Shown here: positions 1 through 5,157 of the stretch, piece by piece | Layout of the letters: the number at the start of each line of letters is the position of its first letter | How positions within the stretch are numbered: position 1 is the first letter of the stretch | Source: Rikenellaceae bacterium | GTDB taxonomy: Bacteria; Bacteroidota; Bacteroidia; Bacteroidales; Rikenellaceae | Reading direction: 5' to 3' | Length of the DNA stretch: 5,157 nucleotides | Assembly (NCBI GenBank): GCA_031286025.1 | Contig: JAITVB010000165.1 | Location: 1 to 5,157 of the forward strand | Translations under genes and position numbers: made by a program | Notes under the pieces: model-generated | Told to the model about the DNA's origin: nothing | The model's input: only the letters and a program-made list of their open reading frames with translations | Database searches by the model: none

Positions 1-84
1 GTGGCCGGATTCCATTACCGTCCGATGTCGGAAACGATCCGTTGGACGGGCCAACACTGTCTTGCCGATAAAAAACGAACATGA
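1..84 (+). CDS. C-terminal tail of an unidentified upstream gene (5' partial)
   Basis: Reading frame 1 is open from the first base to a TGA at 82-84, giving 27 codons that begin VAGFHYRPMSETIRW and end LADKKRT. The stop overlaps the ispD start as ATGA (A of ATG at 81, TGA at 82-84), the junction expected of a translationally coupled operon. That junction is the main reason to believe the frame is coding. I do not recognise the family from so short a tail; the end is basic and hydrophilic, as a soluble protein's C-terminus often is. At least one other frame is also open across these bases, so this call depends on the ATGA overlap and on ispD lacking an obvious promoter of its own. Confidence 0.45.
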   Translation: MAGFHYRPMSETIRWTGQHCLADKKRT

Positions 85-761
85 ACGACACAGCCATCAT
101 CATCGTCGCCGGCGGAAGCGGCACCCGGATGGGCGCCACCCTCCCGAAACAATTTCTGGAATTATCCGGAAAGCCCTTGTTGATGCATACCGTCGAGCGC
201 TTTTCAGACGCCTTACCCGGTGCGCGACTGATCGTTGTCCTACCCGTGGCGCAAATCGGACATTGGACGGCCTTGTGCGAAAAACATGGCTTTACGGTGC
301 CGGTCGAGGTGGCGGCGGGGGGCGAGAGCCGGTTTGCGTCGGTTGCCCGTGGGTTGGCGGCCGTGGGTGATGCGGTTTTTGTCGGCGTTCACGACGGTGT
401 GCGCCCGTTGGTGAGCCGCGAATTGATCCTGTCGGTACTGGCCCGGGGGCGGCGCACCGGAGCGGCAATCCCGGCGGTCGAAGTGACCGATTCGTTGCGT
501 GAGATTTTTCCGGACGGGAAGAGTGCCGTCGTCGATCGTGGCCGCTATCGGGCTGTCCAGACTCCGCAATTTTTCGGTACCGGCCTCTTGCGGCGAGCCT
601 ATGCCGCAGCGGGCGACGGTGCGGCGTTTACCGACGATGCGAGCGTGGTCGAAGCTTGGGGCCATCCTGTTTCGCTTTGTCCCGGAGACCGTCGTAACCT
701 CAAGATAACCACCTCCGAAGATCTCGATCTGGCCGAAATCTTTTTGAACGGGGGAAAATGA
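81..761 (+). CDS. ispD: 2-C-methyl-D-erythritol 4-phosphate cytidylyltransferase (IspD)
   Basis: IspD transfers CMP from CTP to 2-C-methyl-D-erythritol 4-phosphate, the third step of the cytoplasmic MEP isoprenoid pathway. The 226-residue product has normal family length and a complete motif set. The nucleotide-binding loop AGGSGTRMG is at residues 10-18, followed by conserved K23 in LPKQF. AAGGESRFASV (78-88) carries the expected Arg, and HDGVRPLV (104-111) carries the Asp and Arg of the CTP site. VTDSL is at 135-139, VQTPQFF at 159-165 and FTDDAS at 183-188. NLKITTSEDL (206-215) contains the Lys matching E. coli K213. The ATG at 81 is chosen because the nucleotide-binding strand begins five residues later and the codon overlaps the preceding stop (ATGA). 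No Shine-Dalgarno sequence is visible, as usual in Bacteroidota. The gene is probably cotranscribed with the partial gene upstream; downstream it converges on the SpoIID-type gene. No key residue is missing. Confidence 0.97.
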   Translation: MNDTAIIIVAGGSGTRMGATLPKQFLELSGKPLLMHTVERFSDALPGARLIVVLPVAQIGHWTALCEKHGFTVPVEVAAGGESRFASVARGLAAVGDAVFVGVHDGVRPLVSRELILSVLARGRRTGAAIPAVEVTDSLREIFPDGKSAVVDRGRYRAVQTPQFFGTGLLRRAYAAAGDGAAFTDDASVVEAWGHPVSLCPGDRRNLKITTSEDLDLAEIFLNGGK

Positions 762-795
762 TCTTCCTCGAATCCATGGTTTCGGGCTGATTCCT

Positions 796-808
796 ATCCG
801 GGCCGGAT
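796..808. terminator. Small palindrome at the convergent junction, weak terminator candidate
   Basis: The stops of ispD (761) and the minus-strand SpoIID-type gene (808) are only 46 bp apart. The one symmetric element there is ATCCGGGCCGGAT, a perfect palindrome around a central G, able to form a 5-bp GC-rich stem with a 3-nt loop. It touches the minus-strand stop codon, and neither side has a T-tract. It could slow polymerase from either direction, but it lacks the usual look of an intrinsic terminator. Confidence 0.2.
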
Positions 809-2076
809 CAATAGATCCTTTCGCGCATTGCGCCCGGATAATAGTGGGCGAGGATTTCTTCATAGGATTTTCCCCGGCGAGCCATCATCGCCGCACCGAT
901 CTGGCACAGCCCCACGCCGTGGCCCCAACCGGCGCCGCGCAGAATGAAAACGGGTTCTGTGTCCCGTGTCTCCACATCCACGACGAAAGCCGAACTGTAA
1001 AGGTGCGATTCCGATAGCGCTCGCCGAATCATCAACTCTTTGCCGATGACCATCGTCCGCCGGTCGCCGACGATCCGAAGTTTTACGAGTCTTCCCGACA
1101 CGCCCCGTTCTATCGGTTCCAAGGCGCTGACAAGGCCAAAATCGATGCCTGTGCGTCGCCGGATCAGTTCGGAAAGTGCCGATTGCGCGTATTCGACCTG
1201 CCAACGGAAAAAATCGGGCGTTTCCTGGTCGTAATTATTCAAAACCATACGCAGAGTGTCAGGATCGGACGTATGGCAAAACGCATCGGGCCGGGCCAGT
1301 ATCCAGGTGCGGGCCGCGGCTTCCTGTGTGAGGTCGGGCACTGCCAACGGGTTTTCGGCGTCGATCACCCGTGTCAGGTAGGCGTGAGGGTCGGTGGCCC
1401 AAACATGTTCGAACGCCTCGGTCGCCCCACCGCAACATTTGCCGTAGCGGGCATCGCATATTTCGCCGGCGGCGGTCAGCACTTCACCACGAGTGGCGTC
1501 GACGGCCGGGTTTGAAATGCGGGTAATTCCTTGATAGCGTTGGCAATGGTCATCTGCACAAACATCAAAATTCGCATGTTCCTCACGATCGAACCAACGG
1601 ATCATCTCGCCTGCCGTTTCGGGAGGCAGGGTGGTTTTGATTTCCTCCTCGGCCAGTTGCGCAAACAGCCAACTGCGCGAAATCACTGCGTGGGCCTTTA
1701 GTAATTCAGGGGGCGAGGCGGCGCTCATTTCCGACGAAATCACGCTGCGCAAGTACTCCTCGATACCGACCACGTTCACGGCCGTCAACCCGCCCTCCTC
1801 GCGAATGATCCGCAACCCGCCGCGGAACGACTGGTTTTCGCGGCGTTCCCAATGGAACTCCTTGCCGATCACCACGTCACACAATTCGAAAAAGCCCGTG
1901 GCCGAGTCGACAGGGAAAAATTCCCGACCGGCAGCCGTATCGTCGGATGTATCGAAAATGGCATCACCGGTCACGAAGCCTCCGGAAGCCGCTTCCGAAA
2001 AATCGCCTGTGAAGCGGACAGCAATCCGGGAAGCGGTGACGATACCGACGCTGATTACGGGTTCTTGTCGAGCCAT
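808..2076 (-). CDS. SpoIID/LytB-domain protein, no visible signal peptide
   Basis: The 422-residue product belongs to the SpoIID/LytB (amidase enhancer) family. Characterised relatives such as Bacillus and Clostridioides SpoIID are lytic transglycosylases that cut peptidoglycan glycan strands. From the ATG at 2076, the core segment GIEEYLRSVISSEMS is at 104-118; the Glu of SEM (E116) matches the family's catalytic Glu. It is followed by LKAHAVISRSW (126-136). CADDHCQRYQG (173-183) carries a Cys pair like the zinc-binding cysteines of clostridial SpoIID. CCGGATEAFEHVW is at 214-226 and the C-terminal signature GWGHGVGLCQIG at 383-394. About 130 residues between the last two are less conserved. 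The N-terminus ([13 protein letters not shown]) has no signal peptide or membrane segment, which is odd for a peptidoglycan enzyme. An in-frame TTG at 2106 would add ten hydrophilic residues and a 52-bp overlap, so I prefer the ATG, which overlaps the preceding gene by 22 bp. It is the last gene of the operon. Family confident, substrate not. Confidence 0.9.
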   Translation of the reverse strand: MARQEPVISVGIVTASRIAVRFTGDFSEAASGGFVTGDAIFDTSDDTAAGREFFPVDSATGFFELCDVVIGKEFHWERRENQSFRGGLRIIREEGGLTAVNVVGIEEYLRSVISSEMSAASPPELLKAHAVISRSWLFAQLAEEEIKTTLPPETAGEMIRWFDREEHANFDVCADDHCQRYQGITRISNPAVDATRGEVLTAAGEICDARYGKCCGGATEAFEHVWATDPHAYLTRVIDAENPLAVPDLTQEAAARTWILARPDAFCHTSDPDTLRMVLNNYDQETPDFFRWQVEYAQSALSELIRRRTGIDFGLVSALEPIERGVSGRLVKLRIVGDRRTMVIGKELMIRRALSESHLYSSAFVVDVETRDTEPVFILRGAGWGHGVGLCQIGAAMMARRGKSYEEILAHYYPGAMRERIY

Positions 2077-3050
2077 CGCGTGCAATTTTTCGTCATTTCC
2101 CGCCAATCGACATCCGATGGGATAACTTCTAAAAACATTTCCTCCAACATGTTGCTGTCGAGTTTCTTAAAATCTTCGGGGCGGACGGTGATTACGAGTC
2201 CCGCCATATCGATTGCGCCGGGGCTGAACAACACCTGCCCGCCATCGTCGCGGAAGAAGCGCACCGGGCGATGTTTTTCGCGGGGCAGCAGCAGTACCGT
2301 CAGGTGTGTTGCATCTGCCCAGGCCAGGGCATTGACTTTCGCTTCGGGTTCGCCGGGTTGGCATTCGGCCAAGGCTGCCAAAATGGTTTCCATCAGGACG
2401 GCCGCTTTTTCGGCGGCGAGTTCGCGGGTGTTTTCGGTAATTTCTGAAAATTTGACTTCGATTCCGATTACCCGGCGCAGACCATCGGCCAAGCTCCACA
2501 CCGAAGTATGGCCGGTCGGATCGCTCCACCACACGGTGCGACCGTCGTCCGTGCCGGATTTTTGTTCGAGAGGCAGGCTGCCTTGCAGAACCGCCTGAAA
2601 ATGATGATGATCCGGAGCTGAAGCACCACATTTGGCCCCGTTGTATAAAATGGTATAACCCTCCAATTCAACGGCTAACGCTGTAAAATCGGTCGTCCTG
2701 CCCGCAATCCGTTGGTCGCGATGTTCGCCGTTGGCGATGGTCAAATGGCGATCCAGTACCGGATAGGGATTTATGAGGATTTGGTAAGTGCGCCATTCAA
2801 CGGCCTGTTGCAGGGGCGGGCGGTTGGTCGCACACAGGAAACAGGGCCGCCGCCGGACACTCTCTGCATCCAACGGGGCAACGGTCGACCGGGCCCGCTC
2901 CGGGTTGAAGAGCAGCGCGAGCCGTTCGCCACCGGCCTCGGTTTCTCGCCCGGCCAAGCGCGACAGAGTACGGCGGTTAGCCCGCAGCAGAGGCCAGACG
3001 GCCAACTGGACGTCGAACAGTTTATCGATCCGTTGCCTCAAACCGGTCAT
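2055..3050 (-). CDS. DUF4922-type protein, probable HIT/GalT-fold nucleotide phosphorylase relative
   Basis: The 331-residue soluble protein resembles the Bacteroidales DUF4922 family, for which I know no demonstrated function. [11 protein letters not shown] (69-79) holds a CxxC pair that could bind metal. [14 protein letters not shown] (93-106) resembles the N-terminal strand-turn-strand of HIT/GalT proteins. [18 protein letters not shown] (136-153) contains H-x-H-x-Q with a preceding Gly/Ser/Pro loop, as at the active site of Ap4A phosphorylases and VTC2-type GDP-hexose phosphorylases; H148 or H150 could be the nucleotidylated nucleophile. [10 protein letters not shown] (254-262 region) and a closing hydrophobic strand, MAGLVITV (282-289), complete the resemblance. 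By analogy it would split or transfer a nucleoside phosphate from a dinucleotide or sugar nucleotide, but this is inference. Its ATG overlaps the upstream glycosyltransferase stop by 4 bp (ATGA), and its TAA lies 22 bp inside the SpoIID-type gene. No signal peptide or membrane segment is present. Confidence 0.85.
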   Translation of the reverse strand: MTGLRQRIDKLFDVQLAVWPLLRANRRTLSRLAGRETEAGGERLALLFNPERARSTVAPLDAESVRRRPCFLCATNRPPLQQAVEWRTYQILINPYPVLDRHLTIANGEHRDQRIAGRTTDFTALAVELEGYTILYNGAKCGASAPDHHHFQAVLQGSLPLEQKSGTDDGRTVWWSDPTGHTSVWSLADGLRRVIGIEVKFSEITENTRELAAEKAAVLMETILAALAECQPGEPEAKVNALAWADATHLTVLLLPREKHRPVRFFRDDGGQVLFSPGAIDMAGLVITVRPEDFKKLDSNMLEEMFLEVIPSDVDWREMTKNCTRWLDKNP

Positions 3051-4462
3051 CTTTTCAATAGGGTTTGGCGGGCGGCGAGTTCGATCGTCCGCAGGGTATC
3101 CTTATAGCGGTTGTTGGCATTGACACGGTCGAGAGAGAGAGAGGCGTCGGAATTACCCTCCCAACGGCGGCAGAGGTAGAGCGGTTCCCGGATGCGCCCG
3201 ATGCGGTAACGGCGGCTCAGGGCCAACCCCACGGCATAATCTTCGCCATAAGAAGTGTTCGGCAATAGATTTTCCCGCAGAATGGGTGTGTAGAAGGCGC
3301 GCGGCGCACCGAGCCCGTTGATGCGCAGGGCGTTGTTCGGACCGTTTTCAGGCGTCCATTCGCGGTGGTCGATCACTCCGGGCTGAATTTCGCGCAGATC
3401 GACGTCGACCATCCGATAGCTGCCGATCACCATCGCGCAGCGTTCGGTGTGGAAAGTGCCGACGATTGTTTGGATCACATTGCTGTCGATGTAAAGGTCG
3501 TCGCTGTCGAGCTGTATCGAAAAACGTCCGCAGCGGGGGGCGCTCACGGCGGCGTTCCAACAGCCGCCGATGTTGAGGTCGGTGCGCCCGGGGACGATGT
3601 GGACAATCCGGGGGTCGGCGGCAGCCAGTTCTCCGAGGATGTCGGTCGTGCCGTCGGTCGAATGGTTGTCGACCACGAGGATGTTGTAAGGCTTTTCCGT
3701 GATCTGGTTTGCGGCCGAGCGAACGGCGTCGGCAATCGTCCGCGCCCGGTTGCGGACGGGAATGATGACCGAGGCTTCGACCGGGAAACGGCCCCGGGCA
3801 ACATCGACCGCTTCGAACGGTGGTTTCAGTAATGCGCCGACGACCTTCAGGTGGGCGGTGCAGATGCTCTCCATTTCGATCTGCACGGCGCGGTTGCGCG
3901 GGTCGACATAATCGAATAGCCGCTCACCCGAAGTCCGCCGATCGGTCAGGTCTTGCACGTACAGGGTTTCCGGAACGCGCAGGATCGTCCCCAATCGCGA
4001 GAGCCGCAACCGCAGGTCATACAACGCCCCGTACCGCAACCCTGCATCCATTTGCCGCACGGCTTGTTTGAACGGCTGTGCATGCAGAAAAAGCACCCCG
4101 CCGAAATCAAAGTCGTCGCGCAGCGCACCGGGCTGATAATCAAGCGTGGGGTGAGGCGTAAGCCGTTCGCCGTCCTGCTCCGTATAATCGCTGTAAACCA
4201 TCGCTGCGCCTGTGGCAGAAGCCACTGCGAGGAAACGTTCGAGTGCATTCTCTCCCAGGCGCAACGCTGTCGAACGGGTATAAATCAACAGGTAGGGTGT
4301 GCGGCACCGCCGGGCGATCAACCGTAACGCGGCGGTCGTGTACAACGGTTCTTCCATCACTTCGACCCCAACGACGACCGGACATTCGGACAACGCCGCA
4401 CGAGTGAGTTCAACGGGCTTTGCCGGGCCGCCCGCCACGAAGCACGATATTTGCTTTTTCAT
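3047..4462 (-). CDS. Two-part family 2 glycosyltransferase
   Basis: The 471-residue product ends in a clear GT-A family 2 glycosyltransferase domain, expected to move a sugar from a nucleotide donor. Counted from the ATG at 4462, this domain runs from about 229 to 440. It shows SVIIPVRNR (231-239), DNHSTDGT (265-272), the metal-binding LDSDDLY (318-324), GED (406-408) in the catalytic-base region, and RRWEGNSD (432-439), which resembles the family's R-x-x-R-W region. Residues 1-190 look like a second, degraded GT-A half: [10 protein letters not shown] (57-66) sits where a DxD strand would be but has no Asp, followed by MVYSDYTE and [22 protein letters not shown]. No signal peptide or membrane helix is visible, so it is probably cytoplasmic or peripheral. 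An in-frame TTG at 4468 would add two residues; the ATG is preferred. It is the first gene of the minus-strand operon, 88 bp from the divergent kinase, and its TGA overlaps the next start as ATGA. Donor and acceptor cannot be inferred. Confidence 0.92.
   Translation of the reverse strand: MKKQISCFVAGGPAKPVELTRAALSECPVVVGVEVMEEPLYTTAALRLIARRCRTPYLLIYTRSTALRLGENALERFLAVASATGAAMVYSDYTEQDGERLTPHPTLDYQPGALRDDFDFGGVLFLHAQPFKQAVRQMDAGLRYGALYDLRLRLSRLGTILRVPETLYVQDLTDRRTSGERLFDYVDPRNRAVQIEMESICTAHLKVVGALLKPPFEAVDVARGRFPVEASVIIPVRNRARTIADAVRSAANQITEKPYNILVVDNHSTDGTTDILGELAAADPRIVHIVPGRTDLNIGGCWNAAVSAPRCGRFSIQLDSDDLYIDSNVIQTIVGTFHTERCAMVIGSYRMVDVDLREIQPGVIDHREWTPENGPNNALRINGLGAPRAFYTPILRENLLPNTSYGEDYAVGLALSRRYRIGRIREPLYLCRRWEGNSDASLSLDRVNANNRYKDTLRTIELAARQTLLKR
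3131..3143. repeat. (GA)6.5 dinucleotide repeat inside the glycosyltransferase gene
   Basis: Thirteen bases alternate G and A without interruption. On the coding (minus) strand the tract reads as alternating TCT and CTC codons for Ser-Leu-Ser-Leu, just after the RRWEGNSD motif. Gain or loss of one unit would shift frame about 28 codons before the stop and would also disturb the ATGA junction with the DUF4922-type gene. Confidence 0.9.
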
Positions 4463-4485
4463 CGTCAATTCTCGCTTTTGCGACT

Positions 4486-4493
4486 CAAATGTA
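4486..4493 (-). promoter_or_regulatory. Candidate Bacteroidota -7 element for the glycosyltransferase operon
   Basis: On the minus strand these bases read TACATTTG, an exact match to the TAnnTTTG -7 consensus of Bacteroides primary-sigma promoters. Transcription would begin near 4482, leaving a leader of roughly 20 nt before the ATG at 4462. No good TTTG -33 element sits at the right distance upstream (about 4510-4520), so the promoter may be weak or need an activator. Confidence 0.5.
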
Positions 4494-4505
4494 ACAATAA
4501 ATCTT

Positions 4506-4513
4506 TACATTTG
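4506..4513 (+). promoter_or_regulatory. Candidate Bacteroidota -7 element for the BadF/BadG-type kinase
   Basis: TACATTTG on the plus strand matches the TAnnTTTG consensus and would place the start of transcription near 4517, giving a leader of about 34 nt before the ATG at 4551. A TTTG lies at 4477-4480, but the 25-base gap to the -7 box is a few bases longer than the roughly 20 expected, so the -33 assignment is doubtful. The element is identical to, and faces away from, the one for the minus-strand operon 12 bp away. Confidence 0.5.
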
Positions 4514-4550
4514 TCGAGATGTAACCCATCATCCGATCCCCCAACCCAAG

Positions 4551-5157
4551 ATGAAAAAAGACGGGAAATGGACCCTCGTAGCCGACAGCGGCTCGACCAA
4601 GACCGATTGGCGTTTTCTGAACGGCGGAGAAACGGTGGCGGCGCAAACCGTCGGAATTAACCCCGTTTATCAGTCGCCCGAGGAAATCACCGCTACGATT
4701 CGCACCGGGTTGCGCGATGTGCCCGAGGCTGTCGGCTCGGTTTATTTCTATGGTGCGGGTTGCCTGCCGGTCACGAAGCGAGCGGTAGAAACCGCCCTCC
4801 GGAAAGTATGGCGCGAAGCCGCCGTCGAGGTCGAAAGCGATCTGTTGGGCGCTGCCCGCGGCTTGTGCGGCGACGGTCAGGGGATCGTGTCGATTCTCGG
4901 AACAGGTTCCAACTCGTGTTGTTACGACGGGGGACAGATCGTCCGCAATACGCCCCCGATGGGCTTTATTCTGGGGGACGAAGGGAGCGGCGCACACCTC
5001 GGCAAACTGCTGATCAACGGTATTTTCAAGAATCGGTTGCCGCGCGAGATTGCCGACGACCTGTTCGAAGAGTATCGGTTGGACCGCAACCTGATCATCG
5101 AGGCCGTCTATCGGAAACCGTTCCCCAATCGCTTTTTGGCCCGATTTGCCCGCTACA
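4551..5157 (+). CDS. BadF/BadG/BcrA/BcrD-type sugar kinase, GlcNAc-kinase-like (3' partial)
   Basis: The frame is open from the ATG at 4551 to the window end, giving 202 codons of a family usually near 280 residues in Bacteroidota. It is an ASKHA-fold ATPase. The phosphate-1 loop DSGSTKTDW is at 12-20, INPVY at 36-40 and YGAGC at 67-71. ESDLLGAARGLCG (95-107) contains D97, the likely catalytic base. The phosphate-2 loop ILGTGSNS is at 115-122, followed by GFILGDEGSGAHLGK (138-152). Characterised relatives phosphorylate N-acetylglucosamine or, for clostridial MurK, both GlcNAc and MurNAc. This makes a cytoplasmic amino-sugar kinase the best guess, but the sequence does not fix the sugar. No signal peptide is present. 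The ATG is chosen because the first ATP-binding strand begins about seven residues later and no credible in-frame start precedes it; no Shine-Dalgarno sequence is visible. The gene is divergent from the glycosyltransferase operon and may share its control region. Confidence 0.9.
   Translation, partial: MKKDGKWTLVADSGSTKTDWRFLNGGETVAAQTVGINPVYQSPEEITATIRTGLRDVPEAVGSVYFYGAGCLPVTKRAVETALRKVWREAAVEVESDLLGAARGLCGDGQGIVSILGTGSNSCCYDGGQIVRNTPPMGFILGDEGSGAHLGKLLINGIFKNRLPREIADDLFEEYRLDRNLIIEAVYRKPFPNRFLARFARY

Larger units (their letters stand above)
4486..4513. repeat. 9-bp inverted repeat in the divergent intergenic region
   Basis: The arms CAAATGTAA (4486-4494) and TTACATTTG (4505-4513) are perfect reverse complements separated by a 10-base AT-rich spacer. 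A further half-site, ATGTAAC, recurs at 4519-4525, matching 4489-4495 in direct orientation. The three half-sites are about 14 to 16 bp apart centre to centre. The arms contain the two candidate -7 elements, so the repeat may simply be two facing promoters, or it may also be a regulator site. It lacks the GC content and T-tract of a terminator. Confidence 0.6.

Noticed and set aside
317..322. Run of six G in ispD (a similar run at 3535-3540 in the glycosyltransferase gene) as possible slippage sites
   Set aside because: Six-base runs are common in GC-rich genes, both lie in intact conserved frames, and ispD is probably essential, so phase variation is unlikely.
2077..2106. Ten-residue N-terminal extension of the SpoIID-type protein from a TTG at 2106
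   Set aside because: The added residues are hydrophilic with no domain or signal character, would enlarge the overlap with the preceding gene to 52 bp, and an ATG lies ten codons later right before the first conserved strand.
1631..2598. Long plus-strand open frames opposite the SpoIID-type and DUF4922-type genes
   Set aside because: Their products are low-complexity Ser/Arg/Pro-rich translations without domains, while the minus strand encodes clear protein families.
4463..4468. TTG start two codons before the glycosyltransferase ATG
   Set aside because: The ATG at 4462 gives a typical MKKQISCF opening; TTG adds only two residues and nothing argues for it.
4486..4513. Inverted repeat as an intrinsic terminator or an invertible-promoter recombination site
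   Set aside because: The arms are AT-rich without a T-tract and lie between divergent starts, not after a gene. The 10-base spacer is too short for an invertible segment and no recombinase gene is nearby.
4485..4997. 170-codon minus-strand open frame opposite the kinase gene
   Set aside because: It is antisense to the strongly recognisable kinase, its product has no family resemblance, and high GC content favours long shadow frames here.

Overview
The window looks like a chromosomal stretch from a GC-rich member of the Bacteroidota, most likely Bacteroidales and possibly Rikenellaceae such as Alistipes. The lineage call rests on three things. The three-gene minus-strand set belongs to families I know chiefly from Bacteroidales. 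TAnnTTTG-type -7 promoter elements lie between the divergent genes. None of the chosen start codons has a convincing Shine-Dalgarno sequence. The genus is a guess from base composition and protein style; no rRNA or marker alignment supports it.

Layout, left to right. Positions 1-84 hold the tail of an unidentified plus-strand gene whose stop overlaps the start of ispD in an ATGA. ispD (81-761) encodes the CTP-dependent cytidylyltransferase of the non-mevalonate isoprenoid pathway and has all the expected motifs. It converges across 46 bp on a minus-strand operon transcribed from the right. In transcription order this operon holds a two-part family 2 glycosyltransferase (4462-3047), a DUF4922-type protein with a HIT/GalT-like histidine motif (3050-2055), and a SpoIID/LytB-domain protein (2076-808). 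The genes overlap by 4 and 22 bp. An 88-bp divergent intergenic region (4463-4550) then separates the operon from a plus-strand BadF/BadG-type sugar kinase, cut by the window end at 202 codons.

How the genes may work together. IspD is a housekeeping enzyme and probably unrelated to the rest. The other four share a carbohydrate theme: a glycosyltransferase, a possible nucleotide or nucleotide-sugar phosphorylase, a SpoIID-type protein (relatives cleave peptidoglycan glycan strands), and a GlcNAc/MurNAc-kinase-like enzyme. None of the minus-strand proteins shows a signal peptide or membrane segment, so the set looks cytoplasmic. That is unexpected for a SpoIID family member. A cytoplasmic glycan or cell-wall-sugar recycling module is my inference. 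The 88-bp spacer carries two identical TACATTTG boxes facing away from each other inside a 9-bp inverted repeat, plus a third ATGTAAC half-site, which suggests the two transcription units are controlled together.

I see no RNA genes, insertion sequences, CRISPR arrays, prophage genes or attachment sites. No stretch longer than 300 bases lacks a gene.
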